From Candidatus Nanopelagicus limnes (GTDB taxonomy: Bacteria > Actinomycetota > Actinomycetes > Nanopelagicales > Nanopelagicaceae), in contig NZ_CP016768.2 in the NCBI RefSeq assembly GCF_002287885.2, positions 186,001 to 250,000 of the forward strand: a stretch of 64,000 nt of DNA. The letters run 5' to 3'. Numbering within the stretch: position 1 is the stretch's first letter; each line of letters opens with the position of its first letter. The notes below the pieces were generated by a model, which was not told the origin of the DNA, did not search any database, and was given only the letters and a program-made list of their open reading frames with translations. This document shows, one piece after another, positions 17,224 to 27,289 of this stretch. A program made the translations under genes and the position numbers.

Positions 17224-19114
17224 AAAACAAGCACACTTAAAAGATTTGCCAATTAAAAAACGGGACAACCTTCGTAACGTGGCAATTATTGCCCACGTAG
17301 ATCATGGCAAGACAACTTTAGTTGATGCCATGCTTTGGCAATCTGGTGCGTTCGCAGCCCATAAGAAACAAGATGAAGGCCAAGATCGCATGATGGATTC
17401 CATGGATCTAGAGCGCGAAAAGGGAATTACCATTTTGGCAAAAAACACCGCGGTAAAGCGGGGAGAAACAATTGTAAATATCATCGATACGCCAGGCCAC
17501 GCAGATTTTGGTGGTGAGGTAGAGCGCGGCTTAGAGATGGTCGATGGCGTAATTTTATTAGTGGATGCCTCCGAAGGCCCACTGCCACAAACACGATTTG
17601 TACTTCGCAAAGCATTACAAAAAAATCTTCCAGTAATTTTAGTAATTAATAAAGTAGACCGACCAGATTCACGAATTGCTGAAGTTGTTGATGAGGCTTA
17701 CGCACTCTTCTTAGATTTAGATGCCAATGAAGACCAAATTGAGTTTCCAATTGTTTACGCATCAGCTAAGGCTGGCAAAGCTTCCCTTGATCGCCCAGCA
17801 GATGGTGGCATGCCAAATAAAGAAAACTTAGATGTTTTATTTGACACTATATTCTCATCCATTCCAGCTCCGGAATACCATGAGGGTGCACCACTACAAG
17901 CACATGTTACAAACTTAGATTCATCTCCATTCTTAGGCCGGCTAGCTCTTTGTCGAGTAAGAGAAGGAGTTATTAAGAAGGGTCAATCAGTTACTTGGAT
18001 TAAAACTGATGGCTCAACTGAGCGAGTTAAAGTTTCAGAGCTTTTAATTACTGAAGCATTAGAGCGTGTGCCAGCAATGGAGGCCCATCCAGGAGACATT
18101 ATTGCGGTAGCAGGAATTGAAACTATTACCTTAGGTGAAACTTTGGCTGATCTAGAAAATCCTCACGCACTGCCATTAATCACAGTTGATGAGCCAAGTA
18201 TTTCGATGACTATTGGTATTAATACCTCACCTCTTGCTGGCAAGAGTGGAAATAAGTTAACTGCACGCCAAGTTAAGGGTCGACTTGATGCTGAGTTGGT
18301 AGGAAATGTTTCACTTCGCGTTCTAAACACCGATCGCCCAGATACCTGGGAGGTGCAGGGACGTGGTGAATTACAACTTGCAGTATTAGTTGAAATTATG
18401 AAACGTGAAGGATTTGAATTAACAGTTGGCAAACCTCAAGTTGTTACCAAGATTGTTGATGGCAAAATACATGAGCCGATGGAGCGCTTATCTATTGACG
18501 CGCCAGAGGAGTACTTAGGTGTGATTACCCAGTTAATGGCCCTTCGCAAGGGTCGAATGGAGCAGATGGTTAACCATGGCACCAGTTGGATCAGACTTGA
18601 TTACCGAGTTCCATCCCGTGGCTTAATTGGTTTTAGAACTGAGTTCTTAACTGAGACTCGTGGAACTGGATTACTTCACCATGTATTTGATGGTTATGAA
18701 GCTTGGCATGGTGAACTTCGCACTCGCTCAACTGGTTCATTAGTTTCAGATCGAATGGGATCAGTTACTAGCTACGCACTTTATGGCACACAAGATCGTG
18801 GATCAATATTTGTTGAACCAGGCGATGAAGTTTATGAAGGAATGGTTATTGGTGAGAACTCACGAAGTGAAGATATGGATGTTAACTGCGTAAGAGAGAA
18901 AAAGTTAACAAATATGCGAGCATCTGGTACAGATGAATCAGAGCGATTAATTCCAGCAAAGAAATTAAATATGGAAGGTGCTCTTGAATTTTGTCGTGAG
19001 GATGAGTGCGTTGAGGTAACCCCAGCGGTAGTTCGAATTCGCAAGGTTATTTTGGATGGATCAACTCGGGCTCGAATTACTTCAAAAAATAAGCGAGCAA
19101 ACGAGAACTCTTAA
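17216..19114 (+). CDS. typA: Translational GTPase TypA/BipA
   Basis: A 632-residue elongation-factor-like GTPase that acts in ribosome assembly and stress adaptation. G1 is AHVDHGKTTLVDAML (about 26-40), G2 REKGITI, G3 DTPGHADFGGEVERGL and G4 INKVDRPD. Domain II, the EF-G-like domain and the BipA-specific C-terminal region (SRGLIGFRTEFLTETRGTG) are all present. It starts inside the end of ychF, so the two are co-translated. Confidence 0.96.
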   Translation: MSKKQAHLKDLPIKKRDNLRNVAIIAHVDHGKTTLVDAMLWQSGAFAAHKKQDEGQDRMMDSMDLEREKGITILAKNTAVKRGETIVNIIDTPGHADFGGEVERGLEMVDGVILLVDASEGPLPQTRFVLRKALQKNLPVILVINKVDRPDSRIAEVVDEAYALFLDLDANEDQIEFPIVYASAKAGKASLDRPADGGMPNKENLDVLFDTIFSSIPAPEYHEGAPLQAHVTNLDSSPFLGRLALCRVREGVIKKGQSVTWIKTDGSTERVKVSELLITEALERVPAMEAHPGDIIAVAGIETITLGETLADLENPHALPLITVDEPSISMTIGINTSPLAGKSGNKLTARQVKGRLDAELVGNVSLRVLNTDRPDTWEVQGRGELQLAVLVEIMKREGFELTVGKPQVVTKIVDGKIHEPMERLSIDAPEEYLGVITQLMALRKGRMEQMVNHGTSWIRLDYRVPSRGLIGFRTEFLTETRGTGLLHHVFDGYEAWHGELRTRSTGSLVSDRMGSVTSYALYGTQDRGSIFVEPGDEVYEGMVIGENSRSEDMDVNCVREKKLTNMRASGTDESERLIPAKKLNMEGALEFCREDECVEVTPAVVRIRKVILDGSTRARITSKNKRANENS

Positions 19115-19166
19115 CCATTATTGGGTAATAACCCTTAATGTCAGCGCTGGCTTGTTAAATTAAGCC

Positions 19167-22100
19167 GTGGCCAGCGCAAAAAATAGCATCGAGTTAAATC
19201 TAGTTAGAGCTGGTGCAAATCAGGCCAAGATTGCAAAGCATGAATTAACCAGTGAACAACTTCAAGTTATAAATCATCGCAGCTCACAGTTATTAGTTCT
19301 AGGTGCGGCAGGATCTGGTAAAACAAGCACATTAATTGCTGCGATTTCAAATCGAATTTCACAAGGTTTTGATCCAAACTCAATATTGGCTATTACTTAT
19401 GGCCGAGATGCTGCCAGTAAATTACGAGATCAAATCGCTTCCGCAAATCCGGCCTTACACACAGTGGCTGAGCCAATTGCAAGAACCTTTCACTCCTTGG
19501 CATTTATGATTTTAAATGATCCAATTAATTTGGAAGGTTCTAATGAGAAAAAATATGTTCTACTTTCAGGGGCCGAGCAAGATGCCCAGATCAGACAATT
19601 ATTAGCGCTGGACGCAGCTAATCCATCACAAACCTTATGGCCAGCTGATTTAAGTGCAGCCCTTACTACCAGAGGTTTTGCCAAAGAGCTTCGCGAATTT
19701 ATTAGCCGAGCTACCGAAAGAGGCAGCTCACCGCAGGAGTTAATTACATTTGCTAAAAAATATGAGCAAAAGTACTGGCCTGCGATCTGTCAGTTTTGGG
19801 AAAAGTATAAAAGCGCCATGGCCTTGCGCGATGGCACTACAACCCACTCATTTAACCGAGTTGACCCAAGTGAATTAATTATTTTAGCTGCAGAAAAACT
19901 TGAGAGTAATCAGAGATTACTTGATAAGTACCGAAAAATGTTTCAAGTTATATATGTCGATGAGTTTCAAGAGTCAGATCGGGCGCAGCGAAAGTTATTA
20001 AAACTTCTTAGTAATCAAGAGTTAGTGATCTTTGCTGATCCACAAAGTGCGGTGGGTAGATTTAGAGGAGCAGATCCAGAGAATTTACTGGCAGATTTAG
20101 AGCAATTTGGGATAAAGAACAAGATAACTCTGCAAAGTAAATTACGCAGTAATCCTGCCCAACAAACTGTGCTGCTAAGTAGTGTCAGTGAAGAGGCAAA
20201 CTTTATTGCTCATCAATTTAGATCTGCTCATTTAATTAATGGCACACCTTGGTCGCAGATGGCGGTAATTGTTAGATCCCCGGGAGCGCAAATAGCTGCA
20301 TTACAACGAGCATTTGCCATGAACTCAATTCCAGTTGAAATCGATGCCAGCGCACTTTCCCTAGCTGATAACCCAGCAATTCGGCCAATAATCACCATCG
20401 CACAAATTGCACTAGGCCAACTAAAACTCACCACAAGCAACTGGGATCAAATTGAAGAGTTATTAAAGAGTGAGTTTGCCGGCGCAGATGCAATATCAAT
20501 TAGGCAGATGCGAATTGCATTAACAAGAGCACAAAGTGGTGATCAAGTGAAAAGCTCAACTGAATTAATTTTAGATTGCTTGACCTCACCGAGTGCTGAT
20601 CTGCCCTGGGAGCAACTGACTAGCCTTAAGCGAATTAATGATTTGATTAAAGTAGCAAAAAAGAGTTTGAGCACTTCATCTGATATTTCAGATTTATTGT
20701 GGAGTATTTGGAGTAATAGCAAAAATTATGAAGGTGAAGTGATTTCACAAATCTGGCAGCAAACAGCGCTGGTAGGTGGCGTTCGAGGTGGGATTGCTGA
20801 TCAAAATCTAGATGCGGTAATTACTTTATTTGAAGTTGCAAGGCGTTTTAGTGAGCGCCTACCTGGTGCTAAACCTTCTCTTTTTATTGATCAACTTCTT
20901 GGAGAAAAAATTCTCTCTGACAGCATTACCGCCACCGCACAGCGCGGTGAGGTTGTGCAGGTAATGACAGTGCATTCAGCAAAAGGTTTAGAGTGGCAAT
21001 ATGTGGTCCTTGCTGGAATGCAAGAGGGCAGTTGGCCAAATTTAAAGCAACGCGGATCATTACTTGGCTCTGAGCGATTAGTTGAAATATTTAGACATGG
21101 CATCAGCAACGCTGAACAATTAGATGCGATCTCAGCTGCTGGGTTAGCAGAGGATGAGAAAAGATTATTAAATGTTGCATTAACTAGAGCTAGCAAGCAG
21201 GTATTTATCACTGCAGTTGCTCATGAAGATAATCAACCATCAAGATACTTTGAAAAGTTAGCACCGGATGATATTCAAGTAAGCCAAACTCAAAGATCTA
21301 TTACTCAACCTGCATTAGTTGCAGCGCTGCGCCGGATGGCAAGTTTTGCCAGTGATGAAGATTCAAAGTTTGCAGCAAAAGCTCTTAAAACACTGGCCAA
21401 TAATGGGGTTAGAGCAGCGGATCCGAAAAATTGGGTTGGCATTACACCGCCATCAACAGAGCTGCCAGTTATTGGCGAAAATGAACAATTAAGAATTTCA
21501 CCAAGCTCACTTGAATCATTTACTGAGTGTGGGCTTAAGTGGATGTTAGAACAAAGTGGTGGCAAAGATGCAGATTCAACTGCTCAAGTACTTGGCTCTG
21601 CGATCCATGTAATTGCTGCGCAATTAAAGGATCAACCATCTCTTACCTTAGATCAGCTAGAAGCGAAGTTAAAAGGTGCTTGGTCGTTAATTGATATGAA
21701 CAAGGGCTGGATAAAAGATTATGAATACCGCAGAGCAGCGCTGATGTTGCAAAAATTCTATGGTTGGCATTTGAGTAATAAAAATGAGTTAATCGGTGTT
21801 GAGGAAAAGTTTGAGTTTAAGTTAGGAAATGCAGTTGTCTCTGGCTCAATTGATCGAGTGGAGTTAACAAGTGAAGGACAGTATTACATTGTTGATTTAA
21901 AAACTGGGGCTACGCCAATTTCCTTTGAAGACGCCCAAAGTAACAAGCAATTACAAAGCTACCAATTAGCGGTGGTCAATGACGGCTTTAAGAATAAGTT
22001 AGAGCATCAAGAGGTGGCTGGCGCGCAACTAATTTTCGTAGGAGATCATAAAGGCAAGGAAGCAAAGCCACGCCCGCAAGATCAAGTTGATGTTAAAGCG

Positions 22101-22241
22101 GTAACTGCGGAGATTTCAGAAATTGCTACCGGGATGAGTGATAAGAGTTTTGTTGCAATTATTAATGATCGCTGCCGAAGCTGCGCAGTTAAATCATCTT
22201 GTCCGATACAGCAAGCAGGTAAGTCGGTGATTGATTTATGA
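19167..22241 (+). CDS. adnA: Helicase-nuclease AdnA-like subunit
   Basis: A 1024-residue UvrD-like helicase fused to a RecB-type nuclease. It is the first gene of an adnA-adnB pair that resects double-strand breaks in actinobacteria in place of RecBCD. Walker A is GAAGSGKTST (46-55); motif II reads VDEFQESD rather than the usual DEYQD; a SAKGLEWQYV motif V and a LNVALTRASKQVF motif VI follow. The C-terminal nuclease has SGSIDRVEL and VDLKTG; cysteines in TECGLKW and CRSCAVKSSCP fit a 4Fe-4S cluster. The GTG start at 19167 is preceded at six bases by TTAAAT. The stop overlaps the adnB start by four bases. Confidence 0.9.
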   Translation: MASAKNSIELNLVRAGANQAKIAKHELTSEQLQVINHRSSQLLVLGAAGSGKTSTLIAAISNRISQGFDPNSILAITYGRDAASKLRDQIASANPALHTVAEPIARTFHSLAFMILNDPINLEGSNEKKYVLLSGAEQDAQIRQLLALDAANPSQTLWPADLSAALTTRGFAKELREFISRATERGSSPQELITFAKKYEQKYWPAICQFWEKYKSAMALRDGTTTHSFNRVDPSELIILAAEKLESNQRLLDKYRKMFQVIYVDEFQESDRAQRKLLKLLSNQELVIFADPQSAVGRFRGADPENLLADLEQFGIKNKITLQSKLRSNPAQQTVLLSSVSEEANFIAHQFRSAHLINGTPWSQMAVIVRSPGAQIAALQRAFAMNSIPVEIDASALSLADNPAIRPIITIAQIALGQLKLTTSNWDQIEELLKSEFAGADAISIRQMRIALTRAQSGDQVKSSTELILDCLTSPSADLPWEQLTSLKRINDLIKVAKKSLSTSSDISDLLWSIWSNSKNYEGEVISQIWQQTALVGGVRGGIADQNLDAVITLFEVARRFSERLPGAKPSLFIDQLLGEKILSDSITATAQRGEVVQVMTVHSAKGLEWQYVVLAGMQEGSWPNLKQRGSLLGSERLVEIFRHGISNAEQLDAISAAGLAEDEKRLLNVALTRASKQVFITAVAHEDNQPSRYFEKLAPDDIQVSQTQRSITQPALVAALRRMASFASDEDSKFAAKALKTLANNGVRAADPKNWVGITPPSTELPVIGENEQLRISPSSLESFTECGLKWMLEQSGGKDADSTAQVLGSAIHVIAAQLKDQPSLTLDQLEAKLKGAWSLIDMNKGWIKDYEYRRAALMLQKFYGWHLSNKNELIGVEEKFEFKLGNAVVSGSIDRVELTSEGQYYIVDLKTGATPISFEDAQSNKQLQSYQLAVVNDGFKNKLEHQEVAGAQLIFVGDHKGKEAKPRPQDQVDVKAVTAEISEIATGMSDKSFVAIINDRCRSCAVKSSCPIQQAGKSVIDL

Positions 22242-25200
22242 GCATCAAATACTCAGCGTTAGATATCGCAAAGAAAATTACTGCAGTAGATCCTTCATTT
22301 AGAGTACCAACGCAAGAGCAAATTCCAATTATTGAGTCCCCCCTTGCACCAGCTGTAGTTATTGCAGGCGCTGGTTCTGGCAAAACTGAAACTATGAGCC
22401 AGCGAGTTTTATTCTTAGTAGCAAACTCAATCATTACCCCAAACCAATTACTGGGTTTAACTTTCACAAGAAAAGCAGCTGGTGAGCTATCTAAGCGAAT
22501 TAAATATCGCCTTCGCCAACTAAAAAAGGCTGGTCTTTTGCCAGATCACTTAGATGAGTCGGAGTTAACTGTTTCTACCTATCACTCATACGCCGGCAAA
22601 GTATTAGCCGATCATGCAATTCGAATTGGCATAGATGCAGATGCTGATCCAATTGGTGAGGCAGCAGCTTGGCAGATTGCATTTGAAGAGGTCACTAGAT
22701 TTTCTGGAAATGATTTACCAATCAATGGCTCAACTGCATCAGTTGTGCAAGAGGTTATGGATTTATCCACCCAATTGGCAGAAAATGATCGAAGCGCGGA
22801 TGAAATTATTGATTACACCGAGAAATTGCTTTCCAATCTCTCACAATTTAGTGACCGCCAAACTGTTCCAGTAATTGAGTTCAAAGAGGAGTTACAGCAG
22901 CGGTTGGCAATTCTGCCGATTGTCGATGCCTTTGATCGCCGACGGAAAGAAAATGGCCTGTTAACTTTTAATGATCACATGTCTATTGCTGCCAGATTGG
23001 TCAGTGAAAGTAAGTTAAACCATAGTGATGATATTGGCTTGATTGAGCGCAGCAAATATAAAGTTGTTTTACTTGATGAGTATCAAGATACATCTTTTAA
23101 TCAAATAAAGTTTCTATCAAATCTTTATGGAAATAATCATCCAGTAACAGCTGTTGGCGACCCTAACCAGGCTATCTACGGCTGGCGCAGCGCAAGCTCT
23201 GAAACTTTGGATACTTTCTCACAATCCTTTAGTAGTAAAGCATTGCGATTTAATCTGCTAACAACTTGGCGAAATGATCATGCGATATTGGATCTGGCAA
23301 ATGTTGTAATTGATCAGATTTCAACTGAAAAACAAGTTGCAAAGTTAGCCGCTAGACCAAATGCGAAAACTGGTGAGGTTATTTGCGCCATTTATGATAC
23401 GCAAGTTCAAGAAGGTCAGGAGATTGCTTCTTACTTTGCCAAGCACTGGTTTGATAAAGAACGAGAGAGATTACCGGCTGATAAGAAGACAACCTTTGCA
23501 GTGTTGGTTAGAAGCAGGTCACAAATTGACCTAATTCAATCGGCCTTTGGTGAGTTAAATATCCCAACCGATGTTGTTGGAGTTGGCGGCTTGATTAACA
23601 CTCCTGAGGTAGCAGACATTATTGCTCTTCTTCGCACACTGACTATGCCTGAATCTGGAACTGCATTAATGCGATTACTTACTGGACCTCATCTAAATCT
23701 TGGTGCTAGAGATTTAATGGCACTTGGCAGCTTTACTAAATCATTTGCCAGAGCGAATGATTACTCACGTGGTGCTCAATTAAAGCAAGCACTTGAGGAG
23801 AACATAGAGGTCACAACTACTGCCGATGAGTTTGCTGCTGGTTCAATCATTGAGTCATTAGAGCAATTACTGATTTTAACGCCCGCTGAATTAAAGAAAT
23901 ATCAAAAAACGCCAGAGTTTACTGATGAAGGTTTAGCAAGATTAAGAAAATTTGCACTCTCGCTGCGCACCCTTAGGCGTAATTTAAATGGCTCAATCAC
24001 TGAGTCAATTTCAGAGGTATCTGAGTTTTTATCACTTGATACTGAAGTATTAGTAAGAGATGGCTGGCAAAATGGCCGCAGGAATATTGATCGCTTCTTA
24101 GATGAAGCAGCTAGATTTCAAAAAAATGGCGGCAGCTTGTTCAACTTTTTGCAGTGGCTAAAAATTGCTCAAGATGCAGAGGGTGGATTAAAGCCAGCAG
24201 AGGTTGATGTTAGAAGTGATGCGGTTCAGATATTAACCATTCACGCGGCAAAGGGTGCTGAATGGGATTATGTTGCAATTCCTGGTTTGGCTGAGAAGAA
24301 TTTTCCAAATATTGGCAAAAAGTCAGACAACTGGATCACTAATGCGGGCAGCATTCCAGTCAGCATGCGTGGTGATTATCAACAACTGCCATCAATTAGT
24401 TTTGAGAATTTTTCAACAAATAAAAATTTAAAAGATGGAATAGAAAGTTTTGGTGACCAGTGGAAATCTCGCAAAGCCATGGAGGAGATGCGTCTGGCAT
24501 ATGTGGCAATCACTCGGGCAAAGCAAGGCTTAATTTGCACAACTTCACATTTTAGAACTGGTGAAAATGCAGTCGCGCCAAGCAGGCTATTTCAATTATT
24601 TGCTAATGCCGCAATCAATATTGCTGGTGCAAGTGTTATCGCAGATTCAGAGATTCCTGACGGAATAAACCCAATGAAGGAAAATCCAATTACCGCCTCT
24701 TGGCCCAAGACAAATCCGGCCATTTTTAAGCTACAAGAGGTAGCTAAATTAGTTGATTCATCTCAGCCATATACCAAAGTAGAAGTTGAACAACTTGTTG
24801 CAAAATCAACTGATGATGAGAAGTTAAGTTTGCTTACAGATTTACAAATGATAATCAATGAGATTAAATCAAAAAGTAGTAAGCAAGATGTAATTTTACC
24901 AACCAGATTGTCAGTTTCAACCTTGCTTTATCTTGCTAATGATCCACAAGAGCTTGCCCTTAGATTAAGAAGACCAATGCCAAATCACATTGATAAATAT
25001 GCAAGAAGAGGAACAGAGTTTCACCTATGGCTTGAAAATCATTTTAAGCATCCGGCATTGATCTCAATGGATGAGTTGTTTAATCAAAATTCATCTGCCG
25101 GCTCTGATCAAGATGCACCACTAGATAAGTTGCAAGAGGCTTGGCTTTCAAGTGATTGGGCAAAGAAAGCACCTATTGATGTTGAAGTTGGTTTTGAAAC

Positions 25201-25498
25201 CATGATTGATACCACCTTGATTAGAGGGAGAATTGATGCAGTTTATAAGGTGGATGCTGATCATTATGAGGTCGTGGATTGGAAAACTGGCAAGGTTAAA
25301 TCCGGTGATGATCTTCAATCAGCCTCGATACAACTTGCGATGTATCGACTTGCCTATGCAAAACTAAAGAATGTTCCAATTGAAAATATCTCAGCTGCTT
25401 TTCACTACGTTATAGATAATCAAACTGTTAGACCAGCTGATATTTTAGATGAGCAGGGGTTAATAGATTTAGTAAGTAAGGTCCCGCTTCAGGTCTGA
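22238..25498 (+). CDS. adnB: Helicase-nuclease AdnB-like subunit
   Basis: A 1086-residue partner of AdnA, with canonical UvrD motifs: Walker A GAGSGKTETM (44-53), FTRKAAGELSKR (motif Ia), VVLLDEYQDTS (motif II), GDPNQAIYGWR (motif III), IHAAKGAEWDYV (motif V) and AYVAITRAKQ (motif VI). The C-terminal RecB-type nuclease carries GTEFHLWLE, RGRIDAVYK and EVVDWKTGK. In mycobacteria AdnB is the leading motor and both subunits cut one strand each; the intact motifs here agree. The 3' end overlaps the convergent EEP gene by ten bases. Confidence 0.92.
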   Translation: MSIKYSALDIAKKITAVDPSFRVPTQEQIPIIESPLAPAVVIAGAGSGKTETMSQRVLFLVANSIITPNQLLGLTFTRKAAGELSKRIKYRLRQLKKAGLLPDHLDESELTVSTYHSYAGKVLADHAIRIGIDADADPIGEAAAWQIAFEEVTRFSGNDLPINGSTASVVQEVMDLSTQLAENDRSADEIIDYTEKLLSNLSQFSDRQTVPVIEFKEELQQRLAILPIVDAFDRRRKENGLLTFNDHMSIAARLVSESKLNHSDDIGLIERSKYKVVLLDEYQDTSFNQIKFLSNLYGNNHPVTAVGDPNQAIYGWRSASSETLDTFSQSFSSKALRFNLLTTWRNDHAILDLANVVIDQISTEKQVAKLAARPNAKTGEVICAIYDTQVQEGQEIASYFAKHWFDKERERLPADKKTTFAVLVRSRSQIDLIQSAFGELNIPTDVVGVGGLINTPEVADIIALLRTLTMPESGTALMRLLTGPHLNLGARDLMALGSFTKSFARANDYSRGAQLKQALEENIEVTTTADEFAAGSIIESLEQLLILTPAELKKYQKTPEFTDEGLARLRKFALSLRTLRRNLNGSITESISEVSEFLSLDTEVLVRDGWQNGRRNIDRFLDEAARFQKNGGSLFNFLQWLKIAQDAEGGLKPAEVDVRSDAVQILTIHAAKGAEWDYVAIPGLAEKNFPNIGKKSDNWITNAGSIPVSMRGDYQQLPSISFENFSTNKNLKDGIESFGDQWKSRKAMEEMRLAYVAITRAKQGLICTTSHFRTGENAVAPSRLFQLFANAAINIAGASVIADSEIPDGINPMKENPITASWPKTNPAIFKLQEVAKLVDSSQPYTKVEVEQLVAKSTDDEKLSLLTDLQMIINEIKSKSSKQDVILPTRLSVSTLLYLANDPQELALRLRRPMPNHIDKYARRGTEFHLWLENHFKHPALISMDELFNQNSSAGSDQDAPLDKLQEAWLSSDWAKKAPIDVEVGFETMIDTTLIRGRIDAVYKVDADHYEVVDWKTGKVKSGDDLQSASIQLAMYRLAYAKLKNVPIENISAAFHYVIDNQTVRPADILDEQGLIDLVSKVPLQV

Positions 25499-26343
25499 AG
25501 TGTTACCCCAATTGGAATGTGATCAGATATTCCAGGATTTGTTGTTTTAATCGCTTGATGAGTTATTCCTGCAGTTTTTAACAAACTCTTCCTTGCCATG
25601 ATGTAATCAAATTGAATCTTTGGACCCCAACTTGGATAGGTTGATTGAGATGAAACTGATCTAAACCCACTTAATCTGCTTGGTAAATTTGCAGGCAAAT
25701 TAAGATCACCGGCAAGTACTGGTATCCCAGTCAGTTTTTTAAGGAAATAAGAAAGTTTATTCAACTGGAAGATGTTTACACCGGGCACAAAAGATAAGTG
25801 GGTGGTGGCTATCGTGAAACCATTTTCTAGCTCGGCAATGAGTGCAACCCTTGGTTCATCTTTTACATAGATGAATCGCACCCCTTTGCCATTATCTTTT
25901 GGAATAAGCAGTGGCATTCCAATAAGAGATCTACCTAGCTTTTTAACATAAAGTTTTTTAATAGTCTCATTTGTTGCCAGAGCTATTCCATAACTTGCCA
26001 CATCACTACTTTGATAATTTTCTGAAGTAATAATGGCTTTGTTTAAATCCTTAACCTTGCGCCATTTTTCACCTGGTGTACCAATTAAGGTTGGTAGGTA
26101 TGCCCAGTACTTAAGCTGCATACTTTCGGCAATTAATTTACTTTGATTAATGCCACCAGATCTTGTTTGATAATTATCAACCTCTTGAAGTGCTAAAAAA
26201 TCTGGTTGCATTTTATCTGCCACATTTTTAGCGGCGCTTTCTAACTCCACCTGCCAGTTTTGAGTGGCAGTAGGTGGGATTTTCTGACCATGCAAAAGAT
26301 TCCATGAGATCACTCTCATCTTTTGAACGGGGGCGACAACCAT
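25489..26343 (-). CDS. Endonuclease/exonuclease/phosphatase (EEP) family protein
   Basis: A 284-residue protein of the DNase I-like EEP superfamily. Motifs in order are RVISWNLLHG (Asn near 14), FLALQEVDNYQTR (metal-binding Glu), TTHLSFVPG, AGDLNLPA (Asp and Asn) and the terminal SDHIPIGV (catalytic His). The substrate could be nucleic acid, a phosphoinositide or another phosphodiester; the sequence does not decide. No signal peptide is evident. On the minus strand, TAGCCT (26350-26355) lies six bases before the ATG, another leaderless arrangement. It is inserted between adnB and nudC on the opposite strand. Confidence 0.85.
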   Translation of the reverse strand: MVVAPVQKMRVISWNLLHGQKIPPTATQNWQVELESAAKNVADKMQPDFLALQEVDNYQTRSGGINQSKLIAESMQLKYWAYLPTLIGTPGEKWRKVKDLNKAIITSENYQSSDVASYGIALATNETIKKLYVKKLGRSLIGMPLLIPKDNGKGVRFIYVKDEPRVALIAELENGFTIATTHLSFVPGVNIFQLNKLSYFLKKLTGIPVLAGDLNLPANLPSRLSGFRSVSSQSTYPSWGPKIQFDYIMARKSLLKTAGITHQAIKTTNPGISDHIPIGVTLQT

Positions 26344-26368
26344 GATGACAGGCTAGTAGGGTCGGGCG

Positions 26369-27289
26369 GTGATGGCGCCTAATAAACCACTAAAACTCCC
26401 GTTGGCAGCAGCTGAGGTGGATCGCTCTGCCCACTTGCGAAGTGATGCTACCTATTTAGATTCAGCCTGGCCCGATGCAGCAGTGCTCCTATTTTGCGAT
26501 GAAAAATTTGCGACCAACAATGATCAATTACTTTTCACAACAGGTACAGAACTTGGTAAGTATCAAGATCAAAGCGATTACTTCTTAGGAGTTAAGGATG
26601 CAAAACCATTCTTTGTTCGCCACTTAGAAAGCAATCAGATAGAGGGAGTTGAGTTTAAGACGCTTCGGGAGGTTGGCTCATTTTTATCTGCAAGAGATAT
26701 TGGTTTAGCAGTTCATGCCCAAGGACTAGCAAATTGGCATAAGAAGCATCCAAGGTGCGCCGTTTGCGGTGAAAAAACATTAGTAGTTTTAGCAGGTTCA
26801 GTTCGAAGATGCCCAGCAGATCAGAGTGAACATTATCCGCGAACAGATAGCGCGATTATTGTTTTAGTAAAGGATGAAGCGGATCGAATTTTACTAGGCA
26901 GGCAAAAAGTTTGGCCAAAGCATAGATTTTCAACCTTTGCTGGATTTGTTGAACCAGGTGAATCATTTGAAAATTGCGTAACTAGAGAGGTAATGGAGGA
27001 AGCGGGAGTTGAGCTAAGTCAGATCAATTACCTAGGTTCCCAACCTTGGCCATTTCCAGCATCATTAATGATTGCATTTGAGGCAATAACTCATACTCCG
27101 CAATTAGCCAGACCAGATGGTGAGGAGATTGAAGAGATTCGTTGGTTTACTCGTTCTGACATGAAAAATGCGATTGCAGATAAATCTTTGATACTTCCCC
27201 TTGAGATAAGTGTGGCTCGGCAAATGATTAAAGCTTGGTATGGAGATAACGCGGATAAGGATTTGGTTGGCAATGAATCATGGCGGTAG
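26369..27289 (+). CDS. nudC: NAD(+)/NADH diphosphatase NudC
   Basis: A 306-residue Nudix hydrolase cleaving NADH to NMNH and AMP and possibly removing NAD caps from RNA. A zinc-ribbon remnant has Cys 130, 133 and 148; the fourth Cys is replaced in CPADQSEHYPRTD, a pattern also typical of actinobacterial NudC. The Nudix box lies at 192-213 with the REVMEEAG core, followed by the diagnostic SQPWPFPAS motif. The start is GTG 26369, with ATG 26372 next to it; a -10 box TAGGGT (26357-26362) ends exactly six bases before the GTG. It overlaps uvrD2 by ten bases. Confidence 0.93.
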   Translation: MMAPNKPLKLPLAAAEVDRSAHLRSDATYLDSAWPDAAVLLFCDEKFATNNDQLLFTTGTELGKYQDQSDYFLGVKDAKPFFVRHLESNQIEGVEFKTLREVGSFLSARDIGLAVHAQGLANWHKKHPRCAVCGEKTLVVLAGSVRRCPADQSEHYPRTDSAIIVLVKDEADRILLGRQKVWPKHRFSTFAGFVEPGESFENCVTREVMEEAGVELSQINYLGSQPWPFPASLMIAFEAITHTPQLARPDGEEIEEIRWFTRSDMKNAIADKSLILPLEISVARQMIKAWYGDNADKDLVGNESWR

